Source: Candidatus Enterococcus murrayae
GTDB taxonomy: Bacteria; Bacillota; Bacilli; Lactobacillales; Enterococcaceae
DNA: 64,000 nt
Assembly: GCF_017315985.1 (NCBI RefSeq)
Contig: NZ_JAFLVR010000043.1
Location: 1 to 64,000 of the forward strand
Direction: 5' to 3'
Every line of letters begins with the position of its first letter. Position 1 is the first letter of the stretch. A program made the position numbers and the translations under genes. Below the pieces are notes generated by a model. That model was given only the letters and a program-made list of their open reading frames with translations. It made no database searches and was not told where the DNA came from. Shown here piece after piece: positions 48,708-57,597 of the stretch.

Positions 48708-48817
48708 GGCTTCGCGAACTTGCTCAGCTTTTGAGCCATAAGACCAAATATTTCTAATTTGCTTCTCAAATTTCGAAATATTCTTGCTTATTGCCAATAG
48801 AGCTAGTTCGTGAAGCC
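48708..48817. repeat. Structured inverted-repeat element, 110 bp
   Basis: Outer arms GGCTTCGCGAACT and AGTTCGTGAAGCC (one mismatch) enclose two inner hairpins, GCTCA/TGAGC and AATATTTC/GAAATATT. There is no T-run typical of a simple terminator. It could be a small mobile repeat or a folded 3' RNA. Confidence 0.55.
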
Positions 48818-48874
48818 GGACATGGATATATCTGCTGCAAAGCGATTGATTCATGCGGAAATTTTATACTTTTT

Positions 48875-50677
48875 TTAGTCTTCTCGTTTCATAACGATTC
48901 CTGTATAAATCCATACAGTCAATAAATAATAAATAAAGTATAGGACAAAGAATATCAGGAATGGCAGCCAAATGTTGCTGTAGGACTCACTTAATAGTGT
49001 CGTGAATAATTGTAGTCCAAACAAGACATGTATTACGCCTAATAACCCGGGGACTAAAAATAAAATCCCAATCTCTTTACGAATGGATTGCTTCAACAGC
49101 TTCCGACGCACACCGATTTTTTCCAGCATACTATAGCGTTGAATATCGCTTTTCGCACCAGATAAAATCTTAAACATCAGACAGCTTGCCAACATTGTTA
49201 AAAAGGCGATTCCTAAGAAGAAGCCCATAAATTCAAAGCCTGAGAATAACGCATTGTACAGCTCATAAACCAATGACTTTTGATTCATACTTCCCATATT
49301 TTTATCTAAAGTTGGATTTTTACTGAAATTCTCATTGGCCAACTCCTTCAATGCCTCTTTATCCTTCACAAAATCTTTTACCGTGATTACGCGCAGCTCA
49401 GCAGCTTTCATTGGTAACGCCGAGAACTCCTCATTCGTCAAAAATTGATGCTTTTTCGCGCTCTGTTCAGGTAATTCTAACGAACGTAATTGATCTGAGG
49501 CAGCTAAATCATTAGCCAGTTGTTCTCCAGTATATCGAACGACCTTAGTTTGGCGGTTCGACGTAAATTTTTTCACTGCTAAAGGAGTCTGATCAAATTG
49601 CGAACGATCATAATAAACAGTATTTGCGTCCTCTTTTTGTTGATAAATCGTCTCCGAGGATGGATGGATTTTCTTAAAATCGGAGTCACTAAAGTTTTGT
49701 CCATTGTTCAAGACCAAATCATAGGTCGAGGTCGCTTCAGTCATTTTCATGATCTCGTTATGAAAACCCAAACCAACTGTGATCGCTCCTAAAGCCAACG
49801 CAAAGAGCATCGCTACCATCGACAAAATTCTCGTGTAATCTTGAATGCGAAAACTTAACTGGGATAAAGTAAAATTGTTCAACTTCTTCAGGGCGATACT
49901 ATCGCGCTTTTTCAATACATCTAATACAAAGATCAAAATAGAGTGGAAAACAAAATACGTCCCTAAAACAATCGTGATCAACGCAATGATCAATGCTAAA
50001 AAGGCTAATTTCATCACTTGTGTCATCATAAAATAGCCAATTCCTAAGAAGAGGACGCCAGCAATAACTTCAATCACTAAAGTTATTGGTTTGCGGTTAG
50101 CCGGCAAAGGCGTCTCGCTCGCCTTCAGCAAGCTCAAGATTGGTTTCTTTACGATCGTCATCGCATTGACTAAAGCAGCCAATAAGAAAATAACTACAAA
50201 AAATACGATCGTAAACAGCACTGCTGTAGTATTAACCGCGCTAAAATGTGTGATTTTAATTTCCAGCTGTTTCACCAGCATCTGCTGTACAATACTGCTC
50301 AAGCCGATTCCCAACACAATCCCCATCACGGTTGCTCCGACACCCACCACAACGGTTTCAATAAAAATCAATTGTGCGATCTTACGGCCTTTTGCCCCAA
50401 GCATCATGAACATGGCATAATCTTTTTGCCGCATCGTCATCAAGAAGGAATTAGCATACAGAATATAAACAAAGGTAATGATCGATAATAGTACCGTTCC
50501 CAGATGAAAGATCATCACCACCGATGAAATCATCGAATTACTTTCTAAAAAGGTCTTATTAGTAGCCAGACCTTCAAACATATAGAAAATCCCGGAAGCC
50601 ATGACAAGCCCAGAAAAGAGTACGACATAATCTCTCAAACGGCCTTTGATTCCAGTAAGTGATAGTTTTAAAAACAT
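48875..50677 (-). CDS. FtsX-like ABC permease (BceB/VraG-like)
   Basis: A 600-residue permease with about ten membrane segments and an extracellular domain between about 300 and 500. The N-terminal block KDYAMFMMLGAKGRKI is typical of FtsX/BceB proteins. It forms an ABC system with the ATPase encoded 10 nt upstream. Such systems often respond to or resist cell-envelope-active peptides, but no adjacent two-component system is present. Confidence 0.88.
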   Translation of the reverse strand: MFLKLSLTGIKGRLRDYVVLFSGLVMASGIFYMFEGLATNKTFLESNSMISSVVMIFHLGTVLLSIITFVYILYANSFLMTMRQKDYAMFMMLGAKGRKIAQLIFIETVVVGVGATVMGIVLGIGLSSIVQQMLVKQLEIKITHFSAVNTTAVLFTIVFFVVIFLLAALVNAMTIVKKPILSLLKASETPLPANRKPITLVIEVIAGVLFLGIGYFMMTQVMKLAFLALIIALITIVLGTYFVFHSILIFVLDVLKKRDSIALKKLNNFTLSQLSFRIQDYTRILSMVAMLFALALGAITVGLGFHNEIMKMTEATSTYDLVLNNGQNFSDSDFKKIHPSSETIYQQKEDANTVYYDRSQFDQTPLAVKKFTSNRQTKVVRYTGEQLANDLAASDQLRSLELPEQSAKKHQFLTNEEFSALPMKAAELRVITVKDFVKDKEALKELANENFSKNPTLDKNMGSMNQKSLVYELYNALFSGFEFMGFFLGIAFLTMLASCLMFKILSGAKSDIQRYSMLEKIGVRRKLLKQSIRKEIGILFLVPGLLGVIHVLFGLQLFTTLLSESYSNIWLPFLIFFVLYFIYYLLTVWIYTGIVMKRED

Positions 50678-50687
50678 CGAATTCCTC

Positions 50688-51440
50688 CTACTGTTCCAAG
50701 TTACCGAGAATACTTAAAATCTGACGATAAAAAGCTTCCCGCGTTTGATTTTCACGTTTGACCTCTTGGTAGATCACACCGTCTTTGATAAATAGAATAC
50801 GGCGGCAATAACTGGCAGAAAATGGATCATGAGTCACAAGAAGAATCGACACTTGATCCTTTTGATTCAGCTCTTCCATCGTGTCTAATAAATCTCGGGC
50901 ACTGTTTGAATCCAACGCACCAGTTGGTTCATCCCCTAGCAAAATCGTTGGCTGAGTAATCAGTGCTCGTGCAGCGGCGACTCGTTGTTTCTGCCCGCCG
51001 GAGATTTGCGCAGGATAGCTGGTCAAAATACTGTCGATAGACAATCGTTTTGCGACCTCTGTCACCCGGCGATGAATCACTTTGCTGCTCACTCCTTGCA
51101 GGGACAAAGGCACCGCAATGTTTTCTGCAGCAGTCAAATTTTCCAAAAGGTTAAAATCTTGAAAGATAAAACCAATTTCACGACTACGGAAATCAGCTAA
51201 TTGATTGCCAGATAATTTTGTGACATCGGCTTGATTGATTCTAATTTTTCCGTCCGTCGGTTTATCTAAAGTCGCTAATAAATTTAGTAATGTCGATTTA
51301 CCTGAGCCAGATGCACCCATAATCCCAACGAATTCACCTTTTTCTACTTCAAAAGAAATCCCTTTTAAGGCTTGTGTTTTTTTCTGATTGCCTTTACCAT
51401 AGGTTTTTTTTACTTCATTTACTGATACAATTTTTTCCAT
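50688..51440 (-). CDS. ABC transporter ATPase, MacB/BceA class
   Basis: A 250-residue ATPase with Walker A GASGSGKST, signature SGGQKQRVAAARAL and Walker B ILLGDEPTGALD. It powers the FtsX-like permease encoded downstream. A YxeA-family gene 45 nt upstream is on the same strand and likely co-transcribed. Confidence 0.94.
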   Translation of the reverse strand: MEKIVSVNEVKKTYGKGNQKKTQALKGISFEVEKGEFVGIMGASGSGKSTLLNLLATLDKPTDGKIRINQADVTKLSGNQLADFRSREIGFIFQDFNLLENLTAAENIAVPLSLQGVSSKVIHRRVTEVAKRLSIDSILTSYPAQISGGQKQRVAAARALITQPTILLGDEPTGALDSNSARDLLDTMEELNQKDQVSILLVTHDPFSASYCRRILFIKDGVIYQEVKRENQTREAFYRQILSILGNLEQ

Positions 51441-51485
51441 ATTTTCACTCCTGTCTCGGTTTCAAGAACCGGCTATTAAAGAAAA

Positions 51486-51845
51486 CTAAACGCCTAATTT
51501 TTCTGCCGCCTTTTTCGGCAATTGCTTTTGTTGAACCTCTTCATAAGAGGTAACGCCTTTTTTCTTATTCCAGGTGACTTTAAGAAAGGCCTCACGACGC
51601 AATGGACGATCTTTTGCGGCATTGAATTCTAATTGCTTTTTTGTACCATCCTTATCGTAGCCAGGCAACGAGTATTTATAATCGACATAAGGGTTGCCAC
51701 TACTGTCCTTCCCATCAATACGTTCACCATCTGTAGTGACTTGAACATAATAATCGTCCCCGCCTTTTACAACTTTATCTGCTATTTGTAAGCCAACCAA
51801 GGCGATGACGATTAAACTAATAAAACCAATTAAAAATTTTTTCAT
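51486..51845 (-). CDS. YxeA-family protein
   Basis: A 119-residue protein with a membrane or signal segment (1-22) and a beta-rich domain (DDYYVQVTTDGERIDGKDSSG) of the YxeA family, formerly DUF1093. It is usually encoded with BceAB-like transporters. AAGGAG precedes the start. Confidence 0.88.
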   Translation of the reverse strand: MKKFLIGFISLIVIALVGLQIADKVVKGGDDYYVQVTTDGERIDGKDSSGNPYVDYKYSLPGYDKDGTKKQLEFNAAKDRPLRREAFLKVTWNKKKGVTSYEEVQQKQLPKKAAEKLGV

Positions 51846-51944
51846 GACTCAGTGCTCCTTTATTATTTTCTAAGGTCACTATACAAACTTTCTTAAAAAT
51901 CAACCATTGAAACAACTTGATTTCATCTAACATTTTTGTCATCT

Positions 51945-51981
51945 AAAAAAACTAGCATCACTATTATTTAGTGATACTAGC
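51945..51981 (-). terminator. Terminator of ABC-F gene
   Basis: A hairpin CTAGTATCACT/AGTGATGCTAG (one mismatch) is followed by seven T on the minus strand, just after the stop at 52000. Confidence 0.8.
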
Positions 51982-51999
51982 CAGTTTCAAAATAGAAAT

Positions 52000-53580
52000 T
52001 CAGTTGTATTGCGGTCCCTTTCTGATCGCTTCCTCTTCAATCAGCAGCTGACCGGTAGTAACCTTTCGTAAAAAGTATCGGTCATGAGAAACTACCAATA
52101 ATGTTTCCTCAAAGTCCGCTAAAATCGCTTCCAGTTCTTCTTTTCCATCAATATCTAAATGATTGGTTGGCTCATCTAGAATCAAAAAATTGATTTTCTG
52201 CTGGAATAGTCTCAGCAGATACAGCCGCATCTGCTCACCGCCGGAAATATCTTGGATTCGTTTTGAGATATCCTCAGCGAAAAAACCAAATTGCGCCAAT
52301 ATACGCCGTGCCTTTTGCTCTTCTGCTAGAAAACCTCGAACATAATCTAAAATGCGCAGCGTCCGGTCCGCAAAATCCAATTTTTGCGGGAGATAGCCAA
52401 TTTTGACGCTCGCACCGAGCTTGATCATTCCTTCATCCAACAATTCTTCTCCTAGCAAGCAGCGAATCAAGGTTGTTTTTCCGCTGCCATTAGCACCCAT
52501 AAGAGCCAGTCTCTCTTGCCGATAAATAGTAAAATCAGATTCAGTGAATAAAATACGCTCGCCAGCTATCTTCCCAATCCCCTCTGCAATTAGGACCTCT
52601 TTTCCTGAACGATTCGCCTGCGCAACCTGCTGTAGACGTTTTTTTCCAGACTTTGGCGGCTCTAACAGCGCTTGTTTCAGCTTTTGTATTCGACGCTCAA
52701 TCTCCTTGGCTTTGCGGAAAAAATCCTCATTATCTGCTTCTCTGCCCCATTGACGATAACGAGCGCTCATTCGCTGCAGCCGCTGGATCTCCTTTTGCTG
52801 CAGATCGTAATTTTTTTGCAGCAGGACGAGCCTTTCTTGCTTAAGCTGGGAAAATTTACTGTAATTACCAGGGTAATTGACAGCCTGTTCACCTTCGATC
52901 TCAACGATCCGATCAACCACCTGGTCGAGAAATTCTCGATCGTGCGAGATCACCAGATAGGCCTGTTTACTATGTCTCAGGTAGCTTTCTAGCCAATCGA
53001 TCCCCGCGATATCCAGATGATTGGTCGGTTCATCCAATAATAATACCTCTGCCGGCTCTGTAAGGACTCGCGCCAATTCTACGCGAACCCGCTGACCGCC
53101 GCTCAAGGCAGAAAGCGGAACCTCTAGTTTATCCGCAACACCCAAACCTTTTAATGTGCCAGAAATCCGATCCTCCAGCGTATACCCGCCAGCTTCTTCA
53201 TAGCTTTCCTGTAAACGGCCATATTTAGTTAATAACTCTGCGATGTCTGCCTCTGGATCAGTCATCGCTTTTTCGATTTGATGCAGCTTTTGACCCAATT
53301 TTGCGATTTCTTCAAAGCTGTCGAGTAAATACTCTTTGACCTTTTTATCGCTAGTAGATAATTTTTGTGGAACATAGCCAATCGTCAATCCTTTTTGGCG
53401 TGAGACTGTTCCTTCACTGATCCCTTCTTCCCCCGTCAATATCTGTAATAGCGTACTCTTGCCGCAGCCATTCATACCTACTAATCCTATTTTGTCACCG
53501 GAATGAATCGCAAGCGTTAATCCTTTAAAAATTGGTTTCGTACTAAAATTCTTAGTAATATTGTTTACTTGAATCAGCAT
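52000..53580 (-). CDS. ABC-F family ATPase
   Basis: A 526-residue protein with two ABC domains and no membrane segment. The Walker A motifs are GMNGCGKST and GANGSGKTT; signatures are LSGGQRVRVEL and SGGEQMRLYLL; Walker B LLLDEPTNHLD occurs in both. The interdomain linker is basic and coiled. ABC-F proteins act on the ribosome as translation factors or protect it from antibiotics. The leader with upstream ORFs suggests the antibiotic-responsive type. The ATG at 53580 has AAGGAG 9 nt upstream; the frame to 53646 runs through the leader hairpin. Confidence 0.9.
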   Translation of the reverse strand: MLIQVNNITKNFSTKPIFKGLTLAIHSGDKIGLVGMNGCGKSTLLQILTGEEGISEGTVSRQKGLTIGYVPQKLSTSDKKVKEYLLDSFEEIAKLGQKLHQIEKAMTDPEADIAELLTKYGRLQESYEEAGGYTLEDRISGTLKGLGVADKLEVPLSALSGGQRVRVELARVLTEPAEVLLLDEPTNHLDIAGIDWLESYLRHSKQAYLVISHDREFLDQVVDRIVEIEGEQAVNYPGNYSKFSQLKQERLVLLQKNYDLQQKEIQRLQRMSARYRQWGREADNEDFFRKAKEIERRIQKLKQALLEPPKSGKKRLQQVAQANRSGKEVLIAEGIGKIAGERILFTESDFTIYRQERLALMGANGSGKTTLIRCLLGEELLDEGMIKLGASVKIGYLPQKLDFADRTLRILDYVRGFLAEEQKARRILAQFGFFAEDISKRIQDISGGEQMRLYLLRLFQQKINFLILDEPTNHLDIDGKEELEAILADFEETLLVVSHDRYFLRKVTTGQLLIEEEAIRKGPQYN

Positions 53581-53619
53581 CGTCTTCGTCTCCTTGATCC
53601 AGACCATAGCAGAAACATA

Positions 53620-53659
53620 AACAAGGTCATGTATGGACAAATCCAAACATGACCTTGTT
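53620..53659 (-). promoter_or_regulatory. ABC-F leader hairpin (attenuator-like)
   Basis: Perfect 13-bp arms AACAAGGTCATGT and ACATGACCTTGTT are extended by TGGA/TCCA across one A:A mismatch. The 5' arm GGTCATGT can pair instead with ACATGACC at the start of the upstream leader ORF. These alternative pairings are what ribosome-controlled attenuation needs. The T-run after the hairpin is weak. Confidence 0.65.
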
Positions 53660-53664
53660 ATTAT

Positions 53665-53703
53665 TTAAATTCCAAAAAAATCGGGATTCTGCCACATGGT
53701 CAT
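53665..53703 (-). CDS. 12-aa leader peptide of ABC-F gene
   Basis: The frame reads MTMWQNPDFFGI and then TAA, with AAAGAG 5 nt before the ATG. It ends 5 nt before the leader hairpin. The ATG overlaps the stop of the 45-codon ORF (ATGA). A ribosome stalled here would change which hairpin forms. Expression is inferred. Confidence 0.5.
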   Translation of the reverse strand: MTMWQNPDFFGI

Positions 53704-53837
53704 GTATTCTCTTTAAATTTTAGTGTTTTTGGGCAAACGGTCCCCTTGATCACTGATTTAAAGGTAAGCGTATGACAAAAGCTGATGTGGAATCGTAAGC
53801 TGTCTTGATTCATCGTTATTTTTGACATACAAACCAT
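53700..53837 (-). CDS. 45-aa upstream ORF in ABC-F leader
   Basis: An ATG at 53837 preceded by GGAGGG opens 45 codons (MVCMSKITMNQDSLRFHISF at the start). They end with a TGA overlapping the ATG of the 12-codon ORF. The strong ribosome site and overlap suggest it is translated. No family is recognised. It may serve as a translation sensor rather than a functional protein. Confidence 0.5.
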   Translation of the reverse strand: MVCMSKITMNQDSLRFHISFCHTLTFKSVIKGTVCPKTLKFKENT

Positions 53838-53938
53838 GTGTAAATCCCTCCTCTCAAATAATAGTACCTAAAGGATAGCATAATCATTCAGAATAGCAAT
53901 ACTTCTTTCTTCAAACCTAATCACAAACAAAAAAATAA

Positions 53939-53971
53939 GCTAGCCTCAACTTTTTTTCGTTGACAGCTAGC
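53939..53971 (-). terminator. Terminator of sel operon
   Basis: A hairpin GCTAGCTGTCAAC/GTTGAGGCTAGC (mismatched in the middle) is followed by a T-rich stretch on the minus strand. It lies about 50 nt after the last gene of the selenium operon. Confidence 0.7.
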
Positions 53972-54022
53972 TCACTTTAAAATTTCCAGACTAAGCACCT
54001 TAGTCGTAGAATCTAATCACGC

Positions 54023-54568
54023 TCATTTTACGGCGAAACGCTTCATTTGCGGCAGCTTGATAAACCAAGCAACTAACAAACACGATACGATTTTATCGAC
54101 CACATTGCCCATTACAGCACCCCAATACGTCGCACTGATCATTTCCTTGCCCGAAGCTCTAAGCGCCAGAATCACAATATCTGTTCCCGATCCAGTAAAC
54201 CCGCCAAATAGCGCTAAGCGAATCGGTGCACCGATCATTGGACAAATAAAGGCTAATAAGACCCCAGCAATCAACGCTTGCTTATAGCCAAACTCTTTTT
54301 TCGCCAATAATGCTACAACGATAGCTACGGCTACATTTACCAAGGCAAACGGAATCGATAACGGTCCGCTAAAAAATCCCATCAATAAGTTCGTTGTCAC
54401 ACCTGTTAAAATTCCATACCCCATACCAAAATTTGCCGCAATATAAATTGTTCCCATCGTATCTAAGAACAACAACGGAATTTTCATCATCGATACCGCT
54501 TCACCTAACACCACATTTAAAACTACGGCAATGGCGCACATCGCGATCACTTTTGCTTTACTATTCAT
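54023..54568 (-). CDS. ECF transporter S component, CD3073-like
   Basis: A 181-residue membrane protein with five or six segments and the look of ECF substrate-binding S components (LLFLDTMGTIYIAANFGMGYGILTGVTTN contains the family's Gly-rich turns). It resembles the uncharacterised CD3073 family that is encoded beside a TudS-related protein. The start overlaps the stop of the TudS-like gene (ATGA). No energising ATPase genes are adjacent, so a shared ECF module elsewhere is needed. The substrate is unknown. Confidence 0.75.
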   Translation of the reverse strand: MNSKAKVIAMCAIAVVLNVVLGEAVSMMKIPLLFLDTMGTIYIAANFGMGYGILTGVTTNLLMGFFSGPLSIPFALVNVAVAIVVALLAKKEFGYKQALIAGVLLAFICPMIGAPIRLALFGGFTGSGTDIVILALRASGKEMISATYWGAVMGNVVDKIVSCLLVAWFIKLPQMKRFAVK

Positions 54569-55062
54569 TTCTTTACCCCTCTTTCTAAAAATCCTTGCAA
54601 CTGTTCTTCAAAATCACCTTGAGCGTCCTCACTGTACCAAGTCGGCACTTCTAAAAAGCTGGTGCCGATCTGAGCCTTCTCACACTCTGAAAAGAACTCC
54701 TCCATCAACACACCCCGTTGTCCGCTAATCGAACAATTCGGACTTTCATTGATCCCGATAATGCCAAGATATTGATAGCCCTCTGCCTGATAAGCTTGTA
54801 TCTGCTGGATTATCGGATGCAGCAGCTCTTGACATTTTTGCCGATAGTTCGGCAAATCTCGGTATTCTTCATACGTCATTGGTGGCCGATCACCGCCCAA
54901 CACGATAAATTCAGGACACGGCAGCTGAATCAATGCAATCCCTTGCCTCAATAATTCGATCGCAAACGGAAAAGCACCTCGAGCCCGTTCCCAACCATGG
55001 ATCACGGCATTTTGATTTAAAACACAATGAGACACGGCAACTAACTGCTTCTGTGGTTGAAT
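54565..55062 (-). CDS. TudS-related putative desulfidase, CD3072-like
   Basis: A protein of about 165 residues with Cys in VSHCVLNQN, PCPEF and ESPNCSISG, the three positions that hold a 4Fe-4S cluster in TudS-type desulfidases. The frame begins at a GTG (55035), but the expected N-terminal strand (QLVAVSHC) needs more residues. An ATT at 55060-55062 lies 7 nt after GGAGG. It sits 18 nt after selA and overlaps the S component gene. A role in removing sulfur or selenium from a small thio compound is inferred. Confidence 0.72.
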   Translation of the reverse strand: MQPQKQLVAVSHCVLNQNAVIHGWERARGAFPFAIELLRQGIALIQLPCPEFIVLGGDRPPMTYEEYRDLPNYRQKCQELLHPIIQQIQAYQAEGYQYLGIIGINESPNCSISGQRGVLMEEFFSECEKAQIGTSFLEVPTWYSEDAQGDFEEQLQGFLERGVKK

Positions 55063-55080
55063 AGTCCTACCTCCTTCAAT

Positions 55081-56457
55081 TTATTTAAAAATAGCTTGCA
55101 GGCTTTCTTGAATCAGCGGAAATTCATCTAATGCGATCGTCCGCAAATCTAAGAAATTGCAATCATTTTTTATCCGTGTAATGATTGGTGTCGCTGCTAA
55201 ACGTAGCTTCTCTTGCAAGTCATCCGCAGTAAAACGTTCACTGCTTAGAACAACCGCATAAGTTGGCAACAAATGCTCCGGATACGATCCGCCGCCAATT
55301 TTGCTGCTGTCTTTTTCAATCTTCACGCTTAACTCAGTAATTGCTTGCAGCATTGCCGCAAGTTCAGCGGCTTTCCCTAAGCAGTCTTCTTCACTCAAGC
55401 CAATCATTTGTAGCGTTGGCACAGATTTCAGCGCCTCTTTTTCATCAAGATACAAGGCCAAGGTGGCCTCCAACGCGCTCAAGGTCATCTTGTCGATCCG
55501 TAGTGCTCGTAACAACTGGTTTTTCTTCATTTTTTCAATATATTCTTTTTTACCGACAATGATTCCCGCCTGAGGACCGCCTAATAACTTATCACCACTA
55601 AAGGTCACAATGTCGCAGCCTTGATCTAAAGCCTCTTTTACGGTTGGTTCATAAGGTAACCCGAAAGGCCGCATATCTAACAGCAACCCGCTGCCTAAGT
55701 CATTGATCAACGGCAAATTATTCTTGTGGGCTAATTCTGCTAAATCATGTAATGCCGGGCTTTCTGTAAAACCAACGATTCGATAATTGCTGGTATGGAC
55801 TTTCAAGACCGCGCCAGTCTCTTCAGTCAACGCTTTTTCATAATCGGTTAAATGTGTTTTATTGGTTGTCCCAACCTCTACGATTGTTCCGCCGCTTGAT
55901 GTAATCACATCAGGAATCCGAAAGGCCCCGCCGATTTCAACTAATTCACCGCGAGATACCAAAACTTCTTTTTCCTGCGTCAGTGTACTCAAAACTAACA
56001 AGACCGCAGCCGCGTTGTTATTAACAACCAAGACATCTTCCGCTCCTGTGAGCTTCTTCACGATAGAAACCAAATGACTATAACGAGAGCCGCGTTTGCC
56101 GCTTTCCAAATCAAATTCTAGATTTGAGTAATGAAAGCTGGTCGCCAATAATTGTTCTTGTGTTTTCGCGCTTAATGAAGAGCGCCCCAAATTCGTATGG
56201 ATCACAGTTCCGGTTCCATTGATCACTCGACGCAATGAAAACTGCTTCTCTTCCAATTGCTTGTGGATCATTTCCACGGTTTCTTTTTGATCGATTACCG
56301 TTTTTCTGCTGCCATCGACCACGGCTTCTCGAAGACTTGCTACAACCTGTTGGGCTGCTTCTTTCGCTTTTCCATGAGGGTAAATTGGATCAATCTGTTT
56401 CAATAAAACATCCACGGAAGGCAAACTTGCTAAAATATTCTGAATCTCTTTTGACAT
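55081..56457 (-). CDS. selA: L-seryl-tRNA(Sec) selenium transferase
   Basis: A 458-residue PLP enzyme. The Lys that binds PLP is in TFSGDKLLGGPQAGII (near residue 290), and the N-terminal tRNA-binding region contains LRRVINGTGTVIHTNLGRS. It converts Ser-tRNA(Sec) to Sec-tRNA(Sec) with selenophosphate. It lies 15 nt after the cysteine desulfurase gene. Confidence 0.96.
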   Translation of the reverse strand: MSKEIQNILASLPSVDVLLKQIDPIYPHGKAKEAAQQVVASLREAVVDGSRKTVIDQKETVEMIHKQLEEKQFSLRRVINGTGTVIHTNLGRSSLSAKTQEQLLATSFHYSNLEFDLESGKRGSRYSHLVSIVKKLTGAEDVLVVNNNAAAVLLVLSTLTQEKEVLVSRGELVEIGGAFRIPDVITSSGGTIVEVGTTNKTHLTDYEKALTEETGAVLKVHTSNYRIVGFTESPALHDLAELAHKNNLPLINDLGSGLLLDMRPFGLPYEPTVKEALDQGCDIVTFSGDKLLGGPQAGIIVGKKEYIEKMKKNQLLRALRIDKMTLSALEATLALYLDEKEALKSVPTLQMIGLSEEDCLGKAAELAAMLQAITELSVKIEKDSSKIGGGSYPEHLLPTYAVVLSSERFTADDLQEKLRLAATPIITRIKNDCNFLDLRTIALDEFPLIQESLQAIFK

Positions 56458-56472
56458 AAGCCACCTGCTTTC

Positions 56473-57597
56473 TTAGCGTGACGCCAGATTTTTTAATGCT
56501 TCCAAAGCTGTATCGACTTCAGCCTTAGTGGTAAAAGTTGAAAATGATAAACGAACCGTCCCGCGATCCGCTGTTCCCAAGGCATCATGCATCAGTGGGG
56601 CACAATGATAGCCTGGACGTGTAGCAATCTGATATTCTTCCCACAGCAGATCACTAACAATAGCCGACTCAGCGTCTTTAATATTGACTGAAAAAACGTC
56701 CACACGCGGACTGCTGAAATCCCCATAAATTGTTAATCCTTCAATTTTTTGCAGCTCTTGATAAAAATAGTCTCCTAATTTTTCTGAAGAGTCTTTTTTC
56801 ATCAGCCACTGAACACTAGCGGTTAAACCCGCGATACCAGGAATATTTATCGTTCCTGCTTCTAATAGTGTCGGCAACTCTTTCGGCTGCACTTTGGAAA
56901 AGGACTGCATCCCATCTCCGCCAGTGATTACGGGTTCTATAGGCAAATCCTTTAATAAACAAACGCCGCCAGTACCTTGCGGACCATAAAGCGACTTATG
57001 CCCAGTAAAGCATAATGCCGCAATTTTCCCGTCACTAAGATCGATAGGAATGAGTCCAGCAGTTTGCGAAGCATCAATTATCAGGTAAAGTCCATGTTCT
57101 TCACAAAAATCCTTGACCCATTTCAAGTCCAAAAGATTCCCTGTCACATTGCTCGCATGATTACAGACGACAGCTTTTGTTTCCGGGCAGAGCTTTTCAG
57201 CAAACTCCTCATAGTTCAGACGCCCTGTCACTGCTTCACTTGACACTACATCAAAGCTGGCCCCCTGAGCTTCCAACTGATACAGCGGCCGTAAAACGGA
57301 GTTATGTTCCCACGATGTCGTAATCACATGGTCACCCGCGCGAATTAACCCTTTCAAGACTTCATTTAAAGAAACTGTAGCATTGTTAGTAAACGCAACT
57401 TCATAACGCTGATCAGCATTAAAGAGCTCCTTGATTTGATTACGTGCCTTTTCTGCCACACGGAAGCCCGCCAATGAATAGCCGTGAGCACCTCGAGAAG
57501 GATTGCCGTACTCGCCAGTTAGAATCTGTGTCATCGCCTCTGCCACGACAACAGGCTTTTGAGCAGTCGTCGCGGCATTATCCAGGTAAATATTCAT
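56473..57597 (-). CDS. Cysteine desulfurase-family protein of selenium cluster
   Basis: A 374-residue class V aminotransferase-fold protein. It has PLP Lys in CFTGHKSLYGPQGTGG and a catalytic Cys in RPGYHCAPLMHDALGT. It resembles the EF2568-type proteins found with selD and yedF in E. faecalis. It may mobilise sulfur or selenium for SelD. The start codon directly follows the selB stop, so the genes are tightly coupled. Confidence 0.9.
   Translation of the reverse strand: MNIYLDNAATTAQKPVVVAEAMTQILTGEYGNPSRGAHGYSLAGFRVAEKARNQIKELFNADQRYEVAFTNNATVSLNEVLKGLIRAGDHVITTSWEHNSVLRPLYQLEAQGASFDVVSSEAVTGRLNYEEFAEKLCPETKAVVCNHASNVTGNLLDLKWVKDFCEEHGLYLIIDASQTAGLIPIDLSDGKIAALCFTGHKSLYGPQGTGGVCLLKDLPIEPVITGGDGMQSFSKVQPKELPTLLEAGTINIPGIAGLTASVQWLMKKDSSEKLGDYFYQELQKIEGLTIYGDFSSPRVDVFSVNIKDAESAIVSDLLWEEYQIATRPGYHCAPLMHDALGTADRGTVRLSFSTFTTKAEVDTALEALKNLASR

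Noticed and set aside
53580-53646. Longer ABC-F start at 53646
   Set aside because: It would translate through the leader hairpin and lacks a ribosome site; the ATG at 53580 has AAGGAG and the normal family N-terminus.
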